A stretch of DNA of 64,000 nucleotides, taken from the NCBI GenBank assembly GCA_949949005.1, contig CATLHM010000017.1, positions 1 through 64,000 on the forward strand, read 5' to 3'. How positions within the stretch are numbered: position 1 is the first letter of the stretch; each line of letters opens with the position of its first letter. This stretch comes from an uncultured Lachnospiraceae bacterium. Lineage in GTDB: Bacteria > Bacillota > Clostridia > Lachnospirales > Lachnospiraceae. The position numbers and the translations under genes are program-made. The notes beneath the pieces were generated by a model, which saw nothing but the letters and a program-made list of their open reading frames with translations, had not been told where the DNA came from and made no database searches. Below, piece by piece: positions 50,789-61,811 of this stretch.

Positions 50789-51349
50789 ATGTCCAGAAAA
50801 TTTGGTAAATTTTTACTCTTCTCTGCCGTTGCCGGTGCTGCTGCCTACGGCACCTACTATTACTTAAAATCCAAAGAAGGTACTCCCGCCCCTGCAGGCG
50901 AGGCTGAGGGTGATGATGATTTCGACGATTTCAGTGAAGACCTTGACGATGATGGAACCGCGACCAAAGAGCGCTCTTACGTTTCCCTGAACCTGGACAG
51001 GGCGGAAGCCATTGCCTCGGAAGCTTTCCATAAAGCAAAGGAAGTCATTGTGGATTCCGTTCAGCAGGTAAAGGATACCGTAAAATCCGTAACCGAAAGC
51101 CAAACAGCCCATGAGACCAGTTTCACAGACTTAACGGCCATCAACAAAGAAAAAGAAGACGCTTCCAAAGAACATGTTTCGGAGGAAAGTGCAGCAGAGG
51201 AAGAGCCTTCCACAGAAAATGCTTCTAACGAAAATCCATCCGAAGAAGCAGCCCAGAGCCAGCCTTCCCAGGAAGCCGCAGCCCAGGAAGCTTCCGATGG
51301 GGCAGCCAGCGGAACCGTGGAAGAATTCTTTGACGACGACAAAAATTAA
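50789..51349 (+). CDS. Acidic membrane-anchored protein of unknown function
   Basis: 186 aa. Start ATG at 50789 eight bases after AAAGGAG. One N-terminal helix (residues about 6-26, KFLLFSAVAGAAAYGTYYYL), an Asp-rich stretch (DDDFDDFSEDLDDDG), a helical amphipathic segment (AEAIASEAFHKAKEVIVDSVQQ), and a long disordered Glu/Ser/Ala tail. The build resembles YtxH-like envelope or stress proteins, but I find no firm homology. It has its own promoter region and a strong terminator. Confidence 0.8.
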   Translation: MSRKFGKFLLFSAVAGAAAYGTYYYLKSKEGTPAPAGEAEGDDDFDDFSEDLDDDGTATKERSYVSLNLDRAEAIASEAFHKAKEVIVDSVQQVKDTVKSVTESQTAHETSFTDLTAINKEKEDASKEHVSEESAAEEEPSTENASNENPSEEAAQSQPSQEAAAQEASDGAASGTVEEFFDDDKN

Positions 51350-51367
51350 ACCACCCCTATTCGGGTC

Positions 51368-51417
51368 AAAAAAAGCATGAAGCCTCCTGCTAAAGCCAGG
51401 CGCTCCATGCTTTTTTT
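51368..51417. terminator. Bidirectional terminator between the acidic protein and MocR genes
   Basis: Seven A, a 15-16-bp imperfect stem (AGCATGAAGCCTCCTG with CAGGCGCTCCATGCT), and seven T. It serves both converging genes and covers the last codons of the MocR gene. Confidence 0.85.
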
Positions 51418-52886
51418 AACAGGCCGAGCCCTTGCGAAAGCTCCTGCTCCTCCAAGGCCCCGTAGCCCAGAAGGATGGTGCTGCCAAAGGGTTTGTGGGG
51501 CTGCTGCCCGCCTCCCATACAGGCCTCCGATATTCCGTAGAGCTTTATCCCCTCCCGGGCCGCCGCCCCAATCAAATCCCCTTCCGGGATATGGCTTCGG
51601 CTGGTAAGCAGGATATGCAGGCCTGCATTCTCTCCCGACAGGGCAAATTCCTTCTCGAAACAGGCCAATTCCCCGAGAAGGAAATCATGACGTCCCCGGT
51701 AGATTTTCCGCATCTTGTTCAGATACCGCTCAAAATAACCGTCCCTGATAAACTCATTTAAGATCCGCTGATCAATCCTGGATACTGTGGAGGCATAAAA
51801 CCCGCAGTTTTCCCGATAGGTTTTCAGAAGCCGCAGGGGCAGCACCATGTAGCCCACACGGATGGCCGGGGCAATGGATTTGGAAAAGGTTCCCATATAG
51901 ATCACCCTGCCATTTCTGTCCGAGGCCTGTAGGGCCGGGATGGGCTTTCCCCTGTAGCGAAACTCACTGTCATAATCATCCTCGATGATATACCTGTCCT
52001 CCCCCTCCCCGGCCCATTTCAGGAGCTCCAGGCGCCTTCCAATAGGCATCACTACCCCGGTGGGATACTGATGGCTGGGCATAACATAGGCGATCCTTGC
52101 CCCTGTCCCGCGAAGCCTTTCCACATCCATCCCGTTTTCATCCATGGGAATGGCTTCGATCTCATAGGCAAAGGACTGAAACACCCGGTAAGCCCGCTTG
52201 TAGGTAGGCTCCTCCATGGCAACGGGCACATGTCTTCCCAGTATTTTTTCCAGCAGCATCAAAAGGTAATCATTTCCCGCTCCCACGATCACCTGCTCCG
52301 GAGTGCAGTTCACGCCCCGGGACGAATGCAGGTACCGGGCTATGGTTTCCCGCAGGGCAAAATCTCCCTGGGCCTGTCCCAGGGCAAACATCTCGCTGTT
52401 GGCATCCACCAGAATATTTTTGGTGATCTTTTTCCAGGTGGCAAAGGGAAAATCCTTAAGGCTCACGGCATGGGGCGAAAAGTCATACCGCACTGCAGGC
52501 TGAGATTCTTTTGCCGGAGAGTGCGTCCCTTTTCCTCCGCTATGGGAGGGCTGATCTGCCTCCCTCTCCCCACCAGAGGAAAAAACGTCAGAACTCTTAC
52601 TTTCGGGAAAAATACTGCCGGAGATATCCAAAAGCCCTTCTATGGGCGAGACAAAATAGCCCTTACAGGGCCTGGCCTCTAAGTACCCCTCCGCCACAAG
52701 CTGGCCGTATGCCACATCCACCGTGCTTCTCGCCACCTGCAGATATTCCGCCAGGGAACGGGTAGAGGGAAGCTTCTCCCCTACGAAAAGCTTCCCCCTT
52801 CTGATTTCGTCTCTAATATATTCATAAATCTGCTGATAAAGGCATTTTTCATTTTCGTCCTTAAACTCTATTGTCAAATCATTCAT
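51390..52886 (-). CDS. MocR/PdxR-type regulator (GntR HTH fused to aminotransferase fold)
   Basis: 498 aa. Residues 1-75 form a GntR winged helix (YEYIRDEIRRGKLFVGEKLPSTRSLAEYLQ, STVDVAYGQL). Residues about 130-495 are a type-I aminotransferase fold with the PLP Lys in MGTFSKSIAPAIRVGYM, YIIEDDYDSEFRY and MPSHQYPTG. Such regulators bind PLP as effector and often control vitamin B6 or GABA genes; none is beside it. The ATG overlaps the stop of the DUF2225 gene (ATGA). Residues about 100-130 are a poorly conserved linker. Confidence 0.92.
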   Translation of the reverse strand: MNDLTIEFKDENEKCLYQQIYEYIRDEIRRGKLFVGEKLPSTRSLAEYLQVARSTVDVAYGQLVAEGYLEARPCKGYFVSPIEGLLDISGSIFPESKSSDVFSSGGEREADQPSHSGGKGTHSPAKESQPAVRYDFSPHAVSLKDFPFATWKKITKNILVDANSEMFALGQAQGDFALRETIARYLHSSRGVNCTPEQVIVGAGNDYLLMLLEKILGRHVPVAMEEPTYKRAYRVFQSFAYEIEAIPMDENGMDVERLRGTGARIAYVMPSHQYPTGVVMPIGRRLELLKWAGEGEDRYIIEDDYDSEFRYRGKPIPALQASDRNGRVIYMGTFSKSIAPAIRVGYMVLPLRLLKTYRENCGFYASTVSRIDQRILNEFIRDGYFERYLNKMRKIYRGRHDFLLGELACFEKEFALSGENAGLHILLTSRSHIPEGDLIGAAAREGIKLYGISEACMGGGQQPHKPFGSTILLGYGALEEQELSQGLGLLKKAWSAWL

Positions 52887-53743
52887 ACTGATCGCGCCTT
52901 CTGCTCCCTGATCCTTTTGATCAGCTCTTCCTTCACATCCCTGGCCTTATCCTTGATTCTTCGGTTGGTGGAGCGTGAGGTGAGCAAATCCGAAATAATC
53001 CGTGAAGAAATCTCAAATCTTCCGTCATTCATGGCGAGTACCGAAATAAGGTATTCCGCCGTGGTCTGATCCATCCCACACATGGGATAGGTCTCTGTCT
53101 GCCTTGCATTGAGAAGTCCATCCAAAGCATTTTGTAGAAACACTTTTTCCTGCTCCTTTAAATCCGCCAGCTTTTTGTCCCGATCTGGAGTCTGCTCATC
53201 AAGATTTTCCCACATACTGCGCAGGAGCCAGCCGCTTTTTAAGCAGATATAAGCCTTTTCGCTGGCCCTGGCTTTCTTCACCACGGCGCTGGCAAGGCTC
53301 AGTTTATATCGCTCCAAAGCTTCCTCGTAAGTATAGGTTGCTTTTTCCTCCGTTGGATGGTATGCGGCGGAAATCACCTCCTTGATGGCCTCCTTCTGAA
53401 AGCCCACAAGGCCGCCGAAATACCGGCTGGTCACCGCATAACCGCACACCGGGCAAATGATCACATCGTATTTCAGCGGTTCAAACTTCTCGTAAACCGG
53501 GCGGAGATCCATGTCCGTCCGTACAAGCCTTGCCTTCGCCGTCCTTACGGTTCTTGCCTTAATGGCGGCGTAGCACACCGGGCATTCATAGCTCTTGTCA
53601 AAAAGATAGTCCTCCTCCTGCATCTCCTTCGGAGGAGGAGGGGGCGCTTTTGCGGCTTTTTCCTTTTCTTCCTCTTCGTAAAGGCCCGCCCCCTTCAAAA
53701 AATCCAATCCGAATTTTTCCAATCCGGCTAACAGATCCGCCAT
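52883..53743 (-). CDS. DUF2225 family protein
   Basis: 286 aa, soluble. Two CPVC motifs (YECPVCYAA about residue 53 and IICPVCGYA about 97) make a likely zinc ribbon. The rest is helical with TPR-like character (EALERYKLSLASAV, AEYLISVLAMNDGRFEISSRII). A Pro-rich APPPPPKE lies near residue 33. Function not established. It is coupled to the MocR gene by overlap. Confidence 0.88.
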   Translation of the reverse strand: MADLLAGLEKFGLDFLKGAGLYEEEEKEKAAKAPPPPPKEMQEEDYLFDKSYECPVCYAAIKARTVRTAKARLVRTDMDLRPVYEKFEPLKYDVIICPVCGYAVTSRYFGGLVGFQKEAIKEVISAAYHPTEEKATYTYEEALERYKLSLASAVVKKARASEKAYICLKSGWLLRSMWENLDEQTPDRDKKLADLKEQEKVFLQNALDGLLNARQTETYPMCGMDQTTAEYLISVLAMNDGRFEISSRIISDLLTSRSTNRRIKDKARDVKEELIKRIREQKARSV

Positions 53744-53780
53744 TTCACTTCCTCCCCATATCAGATGCCCCCACTCTCTG

Positions 53781-53915
53781 CGGGTTATTTAGGCAGCGCA
53801 TGTTCTTCCGCCCTCCATTCTATGCTTTGGGCAACACATATTTTTCTGTCTCCATTCTACGCTTCGGGCAATGCATACTTTTCCGCCCTCCGCTCTACGC
53901 TTTGGGCAGCACATA
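53781..53915 (-). repeat. Tandem copies of the glnS 3' end
   Basis: A 37-38-bp unit that includes the last glnS codons and stop (YVLPKA-stop) is repeated: the coding copy starts at 53915, then copies start at 53877 and 53840, with a degenerate fourth at 53802. Each still spells Y-x-LPKA-stop, with few changes. Confidence 0.8.
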
Positions 53916-55607
53916 AGAACTTTTCAGGGACACGATACGGTTGAACACCAGCGCCTCTTCTCTGGAATCCCTGGCGTCCACACAGAAATAGCCCTGGCGC
54001 ACAAACTGGAAGCTGTCATAGGGCTTCGCATCCTTTAAGGCCGGTTCCAAACGGCATTCCTTTAACACAGTAAGAGAATTGGGATTCAGGTTCAAACTTC
54101 CGTCCTCATTGTAAACCCCCTTGGCCTCGTCAATGATATTCTCATAAAGTCTTACCTGGGCCTTAACCGACTCCTTAGCCGGAACCCAGTGGATGGTTCC
54201 CTTTACCTTGCGGCCCGTAAAGCCGCTGCCGCTTCTTGTTTCGGGATCATAGGTGCAGTGTACCTCCACCACTTTACCGCTTTCGTCCTTGACGCATCCG
54301 GTGCAGGTGACGAAATAGGCGTTCATCAGCCGCACTTCGTTTCCGGGAAAGAGGCGGAAATACTTCTTAGGCGGCTCCTCCATAAAGTCTTCCCGGTCAA
54401 TATAGAGCTCTCTGCCAAAAGGGATCTCCCTGCTTCCCATCTCCGGATTTTCAAGGTTGTTGGCAACGGTAAAGACCTCCTTCTTATCCTCCGGGTAGTT
54501 GTCTATGACCAGTTTAACCGGGTCAAGAGCGGCCATCATACGGGGACGGGTCAGCTTTAAATCCTCCCGGATACAGTATTCCAGCATGGCATAATCCACC
54601 GAGGAGTTGCTCTTGGAAACCCCGCACAGCTCCACAAAATTACGGATCGACGCGGGCGTAAAGCCCCTTCTTCTCAGGGCGGCAATGGATACCAGCCTTG
54701 GGTCATCCCAGCCGTCCACGATACCGTCCTCCACCAGCTTTTTGATGTAACGCTTGCCCGTCACCACGTTAGTGAGGTACATCTTGGCAAACTCGATCTG
54801 CTTAGGCGGATGGGGATACTCCAATTCCCTTACCACCCAGTCATACAGAGGTCTGTGATCCTCAAATTCCAGGGTACAGATAGAGTGGGTAATCCCCTCT
54901 ATGGCGTCCTCAATTGGGTGTGCAAAATCGTACATGGGATAAATGCACCAGGTATCGCCCGTATTGTGATGGGACATGTGGGCCACACGGTAGATCACGG
55001 GATCCCGCATGTTAATGTTGGGCGAGGCCATATCGATCTTGGCCCGCAGCGTCTTTTCACCGTTGGCAAACTCCCCCGCCTTCATTTTTTCAAAAAGAGC
55101 CAGATTTTCCTCGATGCTGCGCTCACGGCTGGGGTCGTTTTTGCCGGGCTCCTTCAAGGTGCCCCGATACTCCTTCATCTCTTCCGCCGTCAGATCGGAG
55201 ACGTAAGCCTTTCCCTTTTGGATCAGCTTCACGGCTCCCTCATACATCTGCTGGAAATAATCGGAGGCAAAAAACAGTCTGTCCTCCCAATCTGCTCCCA
55301 GCCACTGAATGTCTTCCTTAATCGACTCCACAAATTCCACCTTTTCTTTCGTGGGATTGGTATCATCAAAGCGCATGTTAAACTTGCCGCCGTATTCCTT
55401 TGCCAGCCCGTAATTAAGAAGAATACTCTTGGCATGGCCGATATGCAGATAGCCGTTTGGCTCCGGCGGAAATCTGGTGTGTACTTCCTCGTACACTCCC
55501 TCCTCCAAATCCTTATCTATAATCTGCTGGATAAAATTGCGGGAAATTGTAGCATTCTCCTGCCCGGAATCACTGCTAATATTTATATTCTTCTCTTTGT
55601 CACACAT
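53895..55607 (-). CDS. glnS: Glutaminyl-tRNA synthetase
   Basis: Charges tRNA-Gln with glutamine. 570 aa, class I synthetase. HIGH motif in [11 protein letters not shown] near residue 50; KMSKS-type loop as GVSKSN; other GlnRS features are [11 protein letters not shown] and [21 protein letters not shown]-terminal anticodon-binding beta barrels complete. Many Firmicutes make Gln-tRNA by the GatCAB route instead; its presence here fits several Lachnospiraceae. No T-box leader fits in the 12-bp gap to the upstream gene. The stop region is tandemly duplicated downstream. Confidence 0.96.
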   Translation of the reverse strand: MCDKEKNINISSDSGQENATISRNFIQQIIDKDLEEGVYEEVHTRFPPEPNGYLHIGHAKSILLNYGLAKEYGGKFNMRFDDTNPTKEKVEFVESIKEDIQWLGADWEDRLFFASDYFQQMYEGAVKLIQKGKAYVSDLTAEEMKEYRGTLKEPGKNDPSRERSIEENLALFEKMKAGEFANGEKTLRAKIDMASPNINMRDPVIYRVAHMSHHNTGDTWCIYPMYDFAHPIEDAIEGITHSICTLEFEDHRPLYDWVVRELEYPHPPKQIEFAKMYLTNVVTGKRYIKKLVEDGIVDGWDDPRLVSIAALRRRGFTPASIRNFVELCGVSKSNSSVDYAMLEYCIREDLKLTRPRMMAALDPVKLVIDNYPEDKKEVFTVANNLENPEMGSREIPFGRELYIDREDFMEEPPKKYFRLFPGNEVRLMNAYFVTCTGCVKDESGKVVEVHCTYDPETRSGSGFTGRKVKGTIHWVPAKESVKAQVRLYENIIDEAKGVYNEDGSLNLNPNSLTVLKECRLEPALKDAKPYDSFQFVRQGYFCVDARDSREEALVFNRIVSLKSSYVLPKA

Positions 55608-55619
55608 ATTCTAAATGCC

Positions 55620-56714
55620 TCATTTCTTTTTTCTCTTAGTTACACCGGAGGTATTTCTTCTTCTCACAGCCTCCTTAGTGGTCAGTCTTGCCAGAATTTT
55701 CTGTAAAATGCGAACCGCCTCGCCCAAAAAGCGAATTTCCTCCAGCTCCCATATCCGCTCCTTCTCCCCCACGCCAAAGCAGACCCACAGCTCCTGCCCC
55801 TGGCCGGGCCTTACAGGCATGACAATCAGCGCTTTCAGGGCAAGGGAATCCATCTCTTCTTTTTCCTCATCCCCCAGCATGGTATTGGAGGAAAGAATCA
55901 GGTTCCTCTCCGCTGTCAATAGGGAGGGCCAGGGGAGCTCTGCATCCGATACAAATCCCCAGCTTTTGTCCTTTTTGTTCCATTTTACTGTCATTTGGGG
56001 CCGCTGCCCCTGCTCTCTGCGATAAACGGCGGCAATATCAAGGCCTAAATGCTCCCCCGTCTTTCTCAAGAGTTCCTCTGCACATCTCTCGGCAGGATCC
56101 GTGCTTCCCATAAGCCACATCATATCCCGCAGAAGCTCAGAGCGTCTTAATTTTCCTTCCACCGCCTGTTCCAAATAGGCTTTTTTCTCCTGTCCCGTCT
56201 GTGCCCGGCGCAGAAGGAGCCTGTCTGCAATCAGCATGTCGGTAACGGCCTTAAGCGCATCCACCACCCGCAGAAACTGTGCTTCGCCGAGAGTGCTGGT
56301 AAATCCCTCCAAAGGCGGGTTTTCATACTCCCCGGGATCCTCCGACTCATTCATAATAGCACAGACCAGCCAATTGACCACCGGCTTTTTCTCCACCCGT
56401 GAGGTAACTACAGCCAGCCGGAAATTGGGATACGCCGTTCTCTCAACAGCCCTGTCTTCCAGCTCGCTTTCTGATACGCGCCCTAACATGCTCTGAAACT
56501 GTTCTCCGTCAATGAGCCGCTCCACCTTTCCCTTCTCCCCCGGGTCGCCCTCCAACTTTGTAAGGGGAAGGCCGTTTTCATCCACGGCGCACAAAAAAAC
56601 ATTGGAAAGAGAGCAAAAATTCTTTTGCCATTTTTCCAGTTCATCCTTCTCGATCAGGCTCTGAGGCCACAGCTTCTCCTCCTGCCTGAGAGTTAAACTT
56701 TCAAGCTTACCCAC
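55620..56714 (-). CDS. PocR-like/GAF-like sensory protein, no output domain
   Basis: 364 aa from a GTG (56714) ten bases after AAAGGAG. The N-terminal part (about 25-160; QKNFCSLSNVFLCAVDENGLPLTKLEGD) looks like a PocR ligand-binding domain. The C-terminal part (about 195-345; ERCAEELLRKTGEHLGLDIAAVYR, ERNLILSS, MPVRPG) looks like a GAF domain. No DNA-binding, kinase or cyclic-nucleotide output domain is visible, and the basic tail is not one. It may serve as a partner of another signalling protein. It ends 12 bp before glnS. Confidence 0.7.
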   Translation of the reverse strand: MGKLESLTLRQEEKLWPQSLIEKDELEKWQKNFCSLSNVFLCAVDENGLPLTKLEGDPGEKGKVERLIDGEQFQSMLGRVSESELEDRAVERTAYPNFRLAVVTSRVEKKPVVNWLVCAIMNESEDPGEYENPPLEGFTSTLGEAQFLRVVDALKAVTDMLIADRLLLRRAQTGQEKKAYLEQAVEGKLRRSELLRDMMWLMGSTDPAERCAEELLRKTGEHLGLDIAAVYRREQGQRPQMTVKWNKKDKSWGFVSDAELPWPSLLTAERNLILSSNTMLGDEEKEEMDSLALKALIVMPVRPGQGQELWVCFGVGEKERIWELEEIRFLGEAVRILQKILARLTTKEAVRRRNTSGVTKRKKK

Positions 56715-56747
56715 GCAGCCTGTACTCCTTTTGTCTCTATTTTTATG

Positions 56748-56777
56748 GTCTGCACCCTTACGGGCGCAGACTTTTTT
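56748..56777 (+). terminator. Plus-strand intrinsic terminator with no plus-strand gene
   Basis: GTCTGCACCC, loop TTAC, GGGCGCAGAC (one mismatch), then TTTTTTCTG. Reads as a terminator only on the plus strand, although all genes nearby are on the minus strand. Confidence 0.6.
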
Positions 56778-56862
56778 CTGTTGGGATCGGATCGTAAAGT
56801 GAAAATTATTTTGCCGTTTGCGATCTCTGGCAGCTTCCCGCCCCCGCAGTATTTAGCAGTGC

Positions 56863-58347
<1,485 letters not shown>

Positions 58348-58388
58348 TTATGGAAAACGGCAAATCCGCCGCCCTCTGATTCCTTTTC

Positions 58389-58883
58389 TCAGTCCTTAAA
58401 TACCTTTCTCGGCGCCGCAAACTGCATGGCCTTCACCATCTCCTCATTGGGCTCGAAGATGATTTTCCTGCCGCCCTCGTAAAAAAAGAGGAAACGCCTG
58501 TCCGGCTTCTTTTCTTCCCCTGAGCTGTAATCCGTAACCTTGTCTGTCCTGTTCTTGTAATTGTCAAGATGCCACGATTTGATGGGGGCCACAATCTCCA
58601 TCTTGCCGAGCTCGAAAACCGCCACCCGTTTGCGTCTGGTTTTCGCCATGACCTTGTCAATGGTAAGCTCCTTGTCCAGATACAGATATTCGTATTCCAG
58701 ATCCGCATTCAGATAGACAATATAAGCGCCCACCCCAATTGCAATGCCCAAAATAAGCGCCGGCCAAAAGATAAACCCTATCAATATGAAGCAGACTGCC
58801 AGCATAATTGACAAAATTTTCAGAAGCGTCATATACGCCGGGGTTTTCTTTTTGACAAGCCATTCCACATATGTTTCGTTCAT
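58389..58883 (-). CDS. DUF6106 family membrane protein
   Basis: 164 aa from the ATG at 58883 (AAAGG ten bases before). Two helices at about 19-60 (LKILSIMLAVCFILIGFIFWPALILGIAIGVGAYIVYL), then a cytoplasmic domain (YEYLYLDKELTIDKVMAKTRRKRVAVFELGKMEIVAP). Looks like a small PH-like/YcxB-type domain, but the function is unknown. It precedes guaB by 71 bp. Confidence 0.82.
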   Translation of the reverse strand: MNETYVEWLVKKKTPAYMTLLKILSIMLAVCFILIGFIFWPALILGIAIGVGAYIVYLNADLEYEYLYLDKELTIDKVMAKTRRKRVAVFELGKMEIVAPIKSWHLDNYKNRTDKVTDYSSGEEKKPDRRFLFFYEGGRKIIFEPNEEMVKAMQFAAPRKVFKD

Positions 58884-58968
58884 TTTCAGTACCAACCTTT
58901 CCGATCCTGCGTCCTTTGACAGCTTCCGATAGCCCTTCTGTCATCCGAACCGTTACATTATTTACAAT

Positions 58969-58997
58969 ATCATAGTATATGTTCCGGGAAATTTCAA
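58969..58997 (-). promoter_or_regulatory. Sigma-A promoter of the DUF6106-guaB unit
   Basis: On the minus strand TTGAAA, a 17-bp spacer and TATGAT, about 85 bp before the DUF6106 start codon. Confidence 0.75.
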
Positions 58998-59056
58998 GTA
59001 AATAAGTAACCGGGAAAATTTTATCCTTTTTTTATAGTTTGGCTATGGGATGTTAA

Positions 59057-59085
59057 TTGACACTTTTTTCTAAACTGGTTATGAT
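59057..59085 (+). promoter_or_regulatory. Sigma-A promoter of the 59190 gene
   Basis: TTGACA (59057-59062), a 17-bp spacer and TATGAT (59080-59085), about 100 bp before the start codon. Confidence 0.8.
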
Positions 59086-59189
59086 GGTAAGTGCAATCAT
59101 TTCAAAGAAAGGGATGCGGCCAAACCGGCTCAGGAATCCAAAAGAATTTTAGGGCTTTCTGTCACCGGCGGCTGCTGAGGAATAGGGAA

Positions 59190-60032
59190 ATGTCCAAAAG
59201 AGAAAAAAAGCCCCGGGAATACCGCGGCGTCATCGACGAGATCAGAGAGCAGCAGTCAAAGACCCGGGATATGTCCAACAAAGGAAAGCTGGAATATTTC
59301 TGGTATTACTACAAGGTTCACACCATTGTTGGGATTCTGGCCCTGATCATGATAATCACCCTGATTCACGATATGGTCAGCGCCAAGGATTTCATATTCA
59401 ACTGCCTCATGGTAAACAGCTACCAGCTTCAGGCAGAAACTCTGGAAAACACCTTCGCGCAGTACGCAGGCCTTGACCTGGATGAGTACGACTGTTACAT
59501 TGACACCTCAACCACCCTGTCTCTGACCACCTACGATCAGTATAACATGGCCACGGTTCAAAAGATCATGGCCCAGATGCAGAGCAGGGATCTGGACGTG
59601 ATTGTGTTTAACTCCGAAATTTTCAATAATTATTCCCTGAACGGGATGTTCATGGATCTACGCAGTGTCATGACAGAGGAAGAACTGGAGAAATACAAAG
59701 ACCAGCTCTACTATATCGATTATGCCGAGTTAGTCAGAGAATCCGAGAAAGAATTAGACGCGGACGAGCTGATGGAGCCCATGGAAGTGGATGTGGAGGC
59801 TGATACCCTCCTGCACCGCCATCCGGAGGATATGGAGGATCCCATGCCCATAGGAGTTTTTATCACCGACTCTCCCTTCCTGGAAAAGAGCGGTTCCTAT
59901 CATCCCTCCCTACAGCCTGTATTTGGAATCGTGGCTACCTGTCAGAGAACCGACGTGGCCAAACAATATCTGGACTTTTTGTGGGATGATTCCATTGATT
60001 TCAGCCAGGTCATCGACACAACGCTATTTTAA
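59190..60032 (+). CDS. Membrane-anchored protein of unknown function (280 aa)
   Basis: ATG at 59190 (GAGGAATAGGG before it); a longer frame from 59091 is not supported. A cytoplasmic basic N-terminus (about 1-40), one helix (HTIVGILALIMIITLIHDMV, about 47-66), then an extracellular domain with alpha/beta character (LDVIVFNSEIFNNYSLNGMFMDLRSVM). That part reminds me of type-1 periplasmic substrate-binding proteins (DLRSVM, GIVATCQRTDVAKQYLDFLWD), but it is short. Function unknown. It has its own promoter and a strong terminator, so it is a single-gene unit. Confidence 0.8.
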   Translation: MSKREKKPREYRGVIDEIREQQSKTRDMSNKGKLEYFWYYYKVHTIVGILALIMIITLIHDMVSAKDFIFNCLMVNSYQLQAETLENTFAQYAGLDLDEYDCYIDTSTTLSLTTYDQYNMATVQKIMAQMQSRDLDVIVFNSEIFNNYSLNGMFMDLRSVMTEEELEKYKDQLYYIDYAELVRESEKELDADELMEPMEVDVEADTLLHRHPEDMEDPMPIGVFITDSPFLEKSGSYHPSLQPVFGIVATCQRTDVAKQYLDFLWDDSIDFSQVIDTTLF

Positions 60033-60071
60033 AAATTAGAGAGCACATCCTGTGCCCGCACAGGTAAAGGT

Positions 60072-60116
60072 AAGGCATCCATCCTGTATCGTTTCGGATG
60101 GATGCCTTATTTTTAT
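60072..60116 (+). terminator. Intrinsic terminator of the 59190 gene
   Basis: 13-bp perfect arms AAGGCATCCATCC (60072-60084) and GGATGGATGCCTT (60097-60109), then ATTTTTAT. Confidence 0.85.
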
Positions 60117-60173
60117 CTGACATATTGGCTTGCAGAGCAGAAAAGCGTCTGCTAAATAGCCCTGCCTTTATCA

Positions 60174-60914
60174 TCAAAAGCGGTAATAGGGGATCCCACC
60201 GCAGCACAAGCCTCCTCCTCCGCAGCAGATGTTGCAGATCAGGTTTGCCAGGCAAATCTTCATGCACAGGCCGTCCCCGCTCACATAAGGCTGGCTGTAG
60301 GTCCTCTGTCTCTGGCTGTACCATGCCCCGCCGTTTTCAAACTGATAGACCAGATTGCTGTACTCCCGGTTTCCCGGCTCCAAAGCCGCCGCGCGTCTGG
60401 CATGTTCAAGGGCCGACACCTGATTGCCAAGGCCGGAATGGGCAAGGGCGCTGTAGTAATACCACCTGGCATCCCTCACATTCTCCTCCATGCCGTCCAA
60501 TACGGTTCTCGCTTCCTTATAATAACCGTTCCTCACATAATTGCCTGCGGCCCGCAGATGGCCGTCTTCCTCATATCCGGTTCCGCTGCTGCCATAAGCG
60601 CCGCCGAAACCTCCAAAGCCGCCGAAGCCTCCAAAACCGCCGAACCCGCCAAAATCTCCATAGCCTCCGTTGCCATAGTTCCCGGCGCTTCTGCCATTGC
60701 CGCCGTTCTGGTAGCTGTAGCCCTCCGTTCTTTCTTTCATGATCTGCTGGTAGGCCTGCTGGATCTCTTTAAATTTTTCTTCCGCCTCGTCCTTATGGGG
60801 ATTGTTGATATTTGCGTCCGGATGATATTTTCTGCTCAGGGATTTATATGCCTTTTTAATATCCTCCTCCGAGGCGCTCCTCGAAACGCCCAGAATCTCA
60901 TACGGGTCACGCAT
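60174..60914 (-). CDS. J-domain protein with Gly/Phe region and Cys-rich tail
   Basis: 246 aa. Residues 1-65 are a J domain with the HPD motif (SRKYHPDAN) that stimulates DnaK. Residues about 75-110 are a Gly/Phe stretch of GGF repeats. Residues about 115-205 are TPR-like ([41 protein letters not shown]). The last 32 residues hold six Cys amid Gly ([23 protein letters not shown]). No DnaJ zinc finger or substrate-binding C-terminal domain, so it is a type III co-chaperone with an unusual tail. It overlaps the DUF5685 gene by 8 bp. Confidence 0.88.
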   Translation of the reverse strand: MRDPYEILGVSRSASEEDIKKAYKSLSRKYHPDANINNPHKDEAEEKFKEIQQAYQQIMKERTEGYSYQNGGNGRSAGNYGNGGYGDFGGFGGFGGFGGFGGFGGAYGSSGTGYEEDGHLRAAGNYVRNGYYKEARTVLDGMEENVRDARWYYYSALAHSGLGNQVSALEHARRAAALEPGNREYSNLVYQFENGGAWYSQRQRTYSQPYVSGDGLCMKICLANLICNICCGGGGLCCGGIPYYRF

Positions 60915-61776
60915 GTTCTACCCCCTGCCGCTTGTCGGCCCTCTTTGTCTGTCCCTCTTCCCGTTTCTGTCTGACCATCTCGTATTTATACCAGATGCCG
61001 GAGTACAGGATATTCCTTAAGATCTCCACATTTTCAATGACAGGAAGCTTCTCAAACTCCCTGCAGCAGTCGGACATGATCATGGTCAGAATCGTTCTGA
61101 TCTCTTCCTCGAAATCGGGGTTGTCAAATCTTTTGATCAGGGGATTATAGCTCCCCTTTTTGATATCCTCTTCAATATCCTCATAGGCATCCATGAGGTA
61201 AATAAACTTTCCCAGATAGTTTCCCATGGCCTGAAGGCCCGCCCGCCATTCGTCCTGCCTCACCGCCATGATCTCGCCCATAATTTCGCCAAAAATCCCT
61301 GCCATATGGTCGATATCCTGATTCTGCCGCTTCTCCTCCAAGGCAAGCTCCCGCAGCAGGCTGTCAATCCGCCTTGCCTTTTCGCCATAGCGGGCGCAGA
61401 CACCGCGATACGCCTTCTTTAGCAGCTTCCCATAGGCCAGCCTGGTGACCCTGCGCTCGTCCGCCCAGTCGTCCCGACACTTATAATAGGAAAAAAGCAG
61501 ATTCATATCCGCCCCGTAAAAAGAAAATTCATTGCTCCTTACAATATGCTTCTCGAAGGGATGGGCGCTGCACTTGGTCTGCCATACCTTAGTCTCCGGC
61601 TCGTAAAGGCTGCCAAGCAGCATCACCAGGAAGGTCATGTCATAGGAAAGGCTAAGCTGCCCCGCCATCCCATGCCGCTCCCTCAAAGCCTGGCACAATC
61701 CGCAGTAGTAGGAATGATAGACGTCGAACTCTTTAAATTTCATATCGCCTTTATTGATGATAATGTATCCGAACAT
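60907..61776 (-). CDS. DUF5685 family protein
   Basis: 289 aa, soluble and mainly helical. Recognised from [19 protein letters not shown] near residue 18 and [20 protein letters not shown] near 200. The conserved Cys pair (CGLC) and the acidic [10 protein letters not shown] hint at metal binding; the pattern recalls some prenyltransferase-like DxxxD folds, though I cannot establish function. Overlap with the J-domain gene implies shared translation; the two may act together in a folding or maturation step. Confidence 0.85.
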   Translation of the reverse strand: MFGYIIINKGDMKFKEFDVYHSYYCGLCQALRERHGMAGQLSLSYDMTFLVMLLGSLYEPETKVWQTKCSAHPFEKHIVRSNEFSFYGADMNLLFSYYKCRDDWADERRVTRLAYGKLLKKAYRGVCARYGEKARRIDSLLRELALEEKRQNQDIDHMAGIFGEIMGEIMAVRQDEWRAGLQAMGNYLGKFIYLMDAYEDIEEDIKKGSYNPLIKRFDNPDFEEEIRTILTMIMSDCCREFEKLPVIENVEILRNILYSGIWYKYEMVRQKREEGQTKRADKRQGVEHA

Positions 61777-61811
61777 TGTCTTCTCCCGATTTGAAATTAT
61801 CAGTGTACTAT

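Noticed and set aside
54000-55700. T-box leader for glnS
   Set aside because: The gene starts 12 bp after the upstream gene, so there is no room for one, and no T-box sequence was seen.
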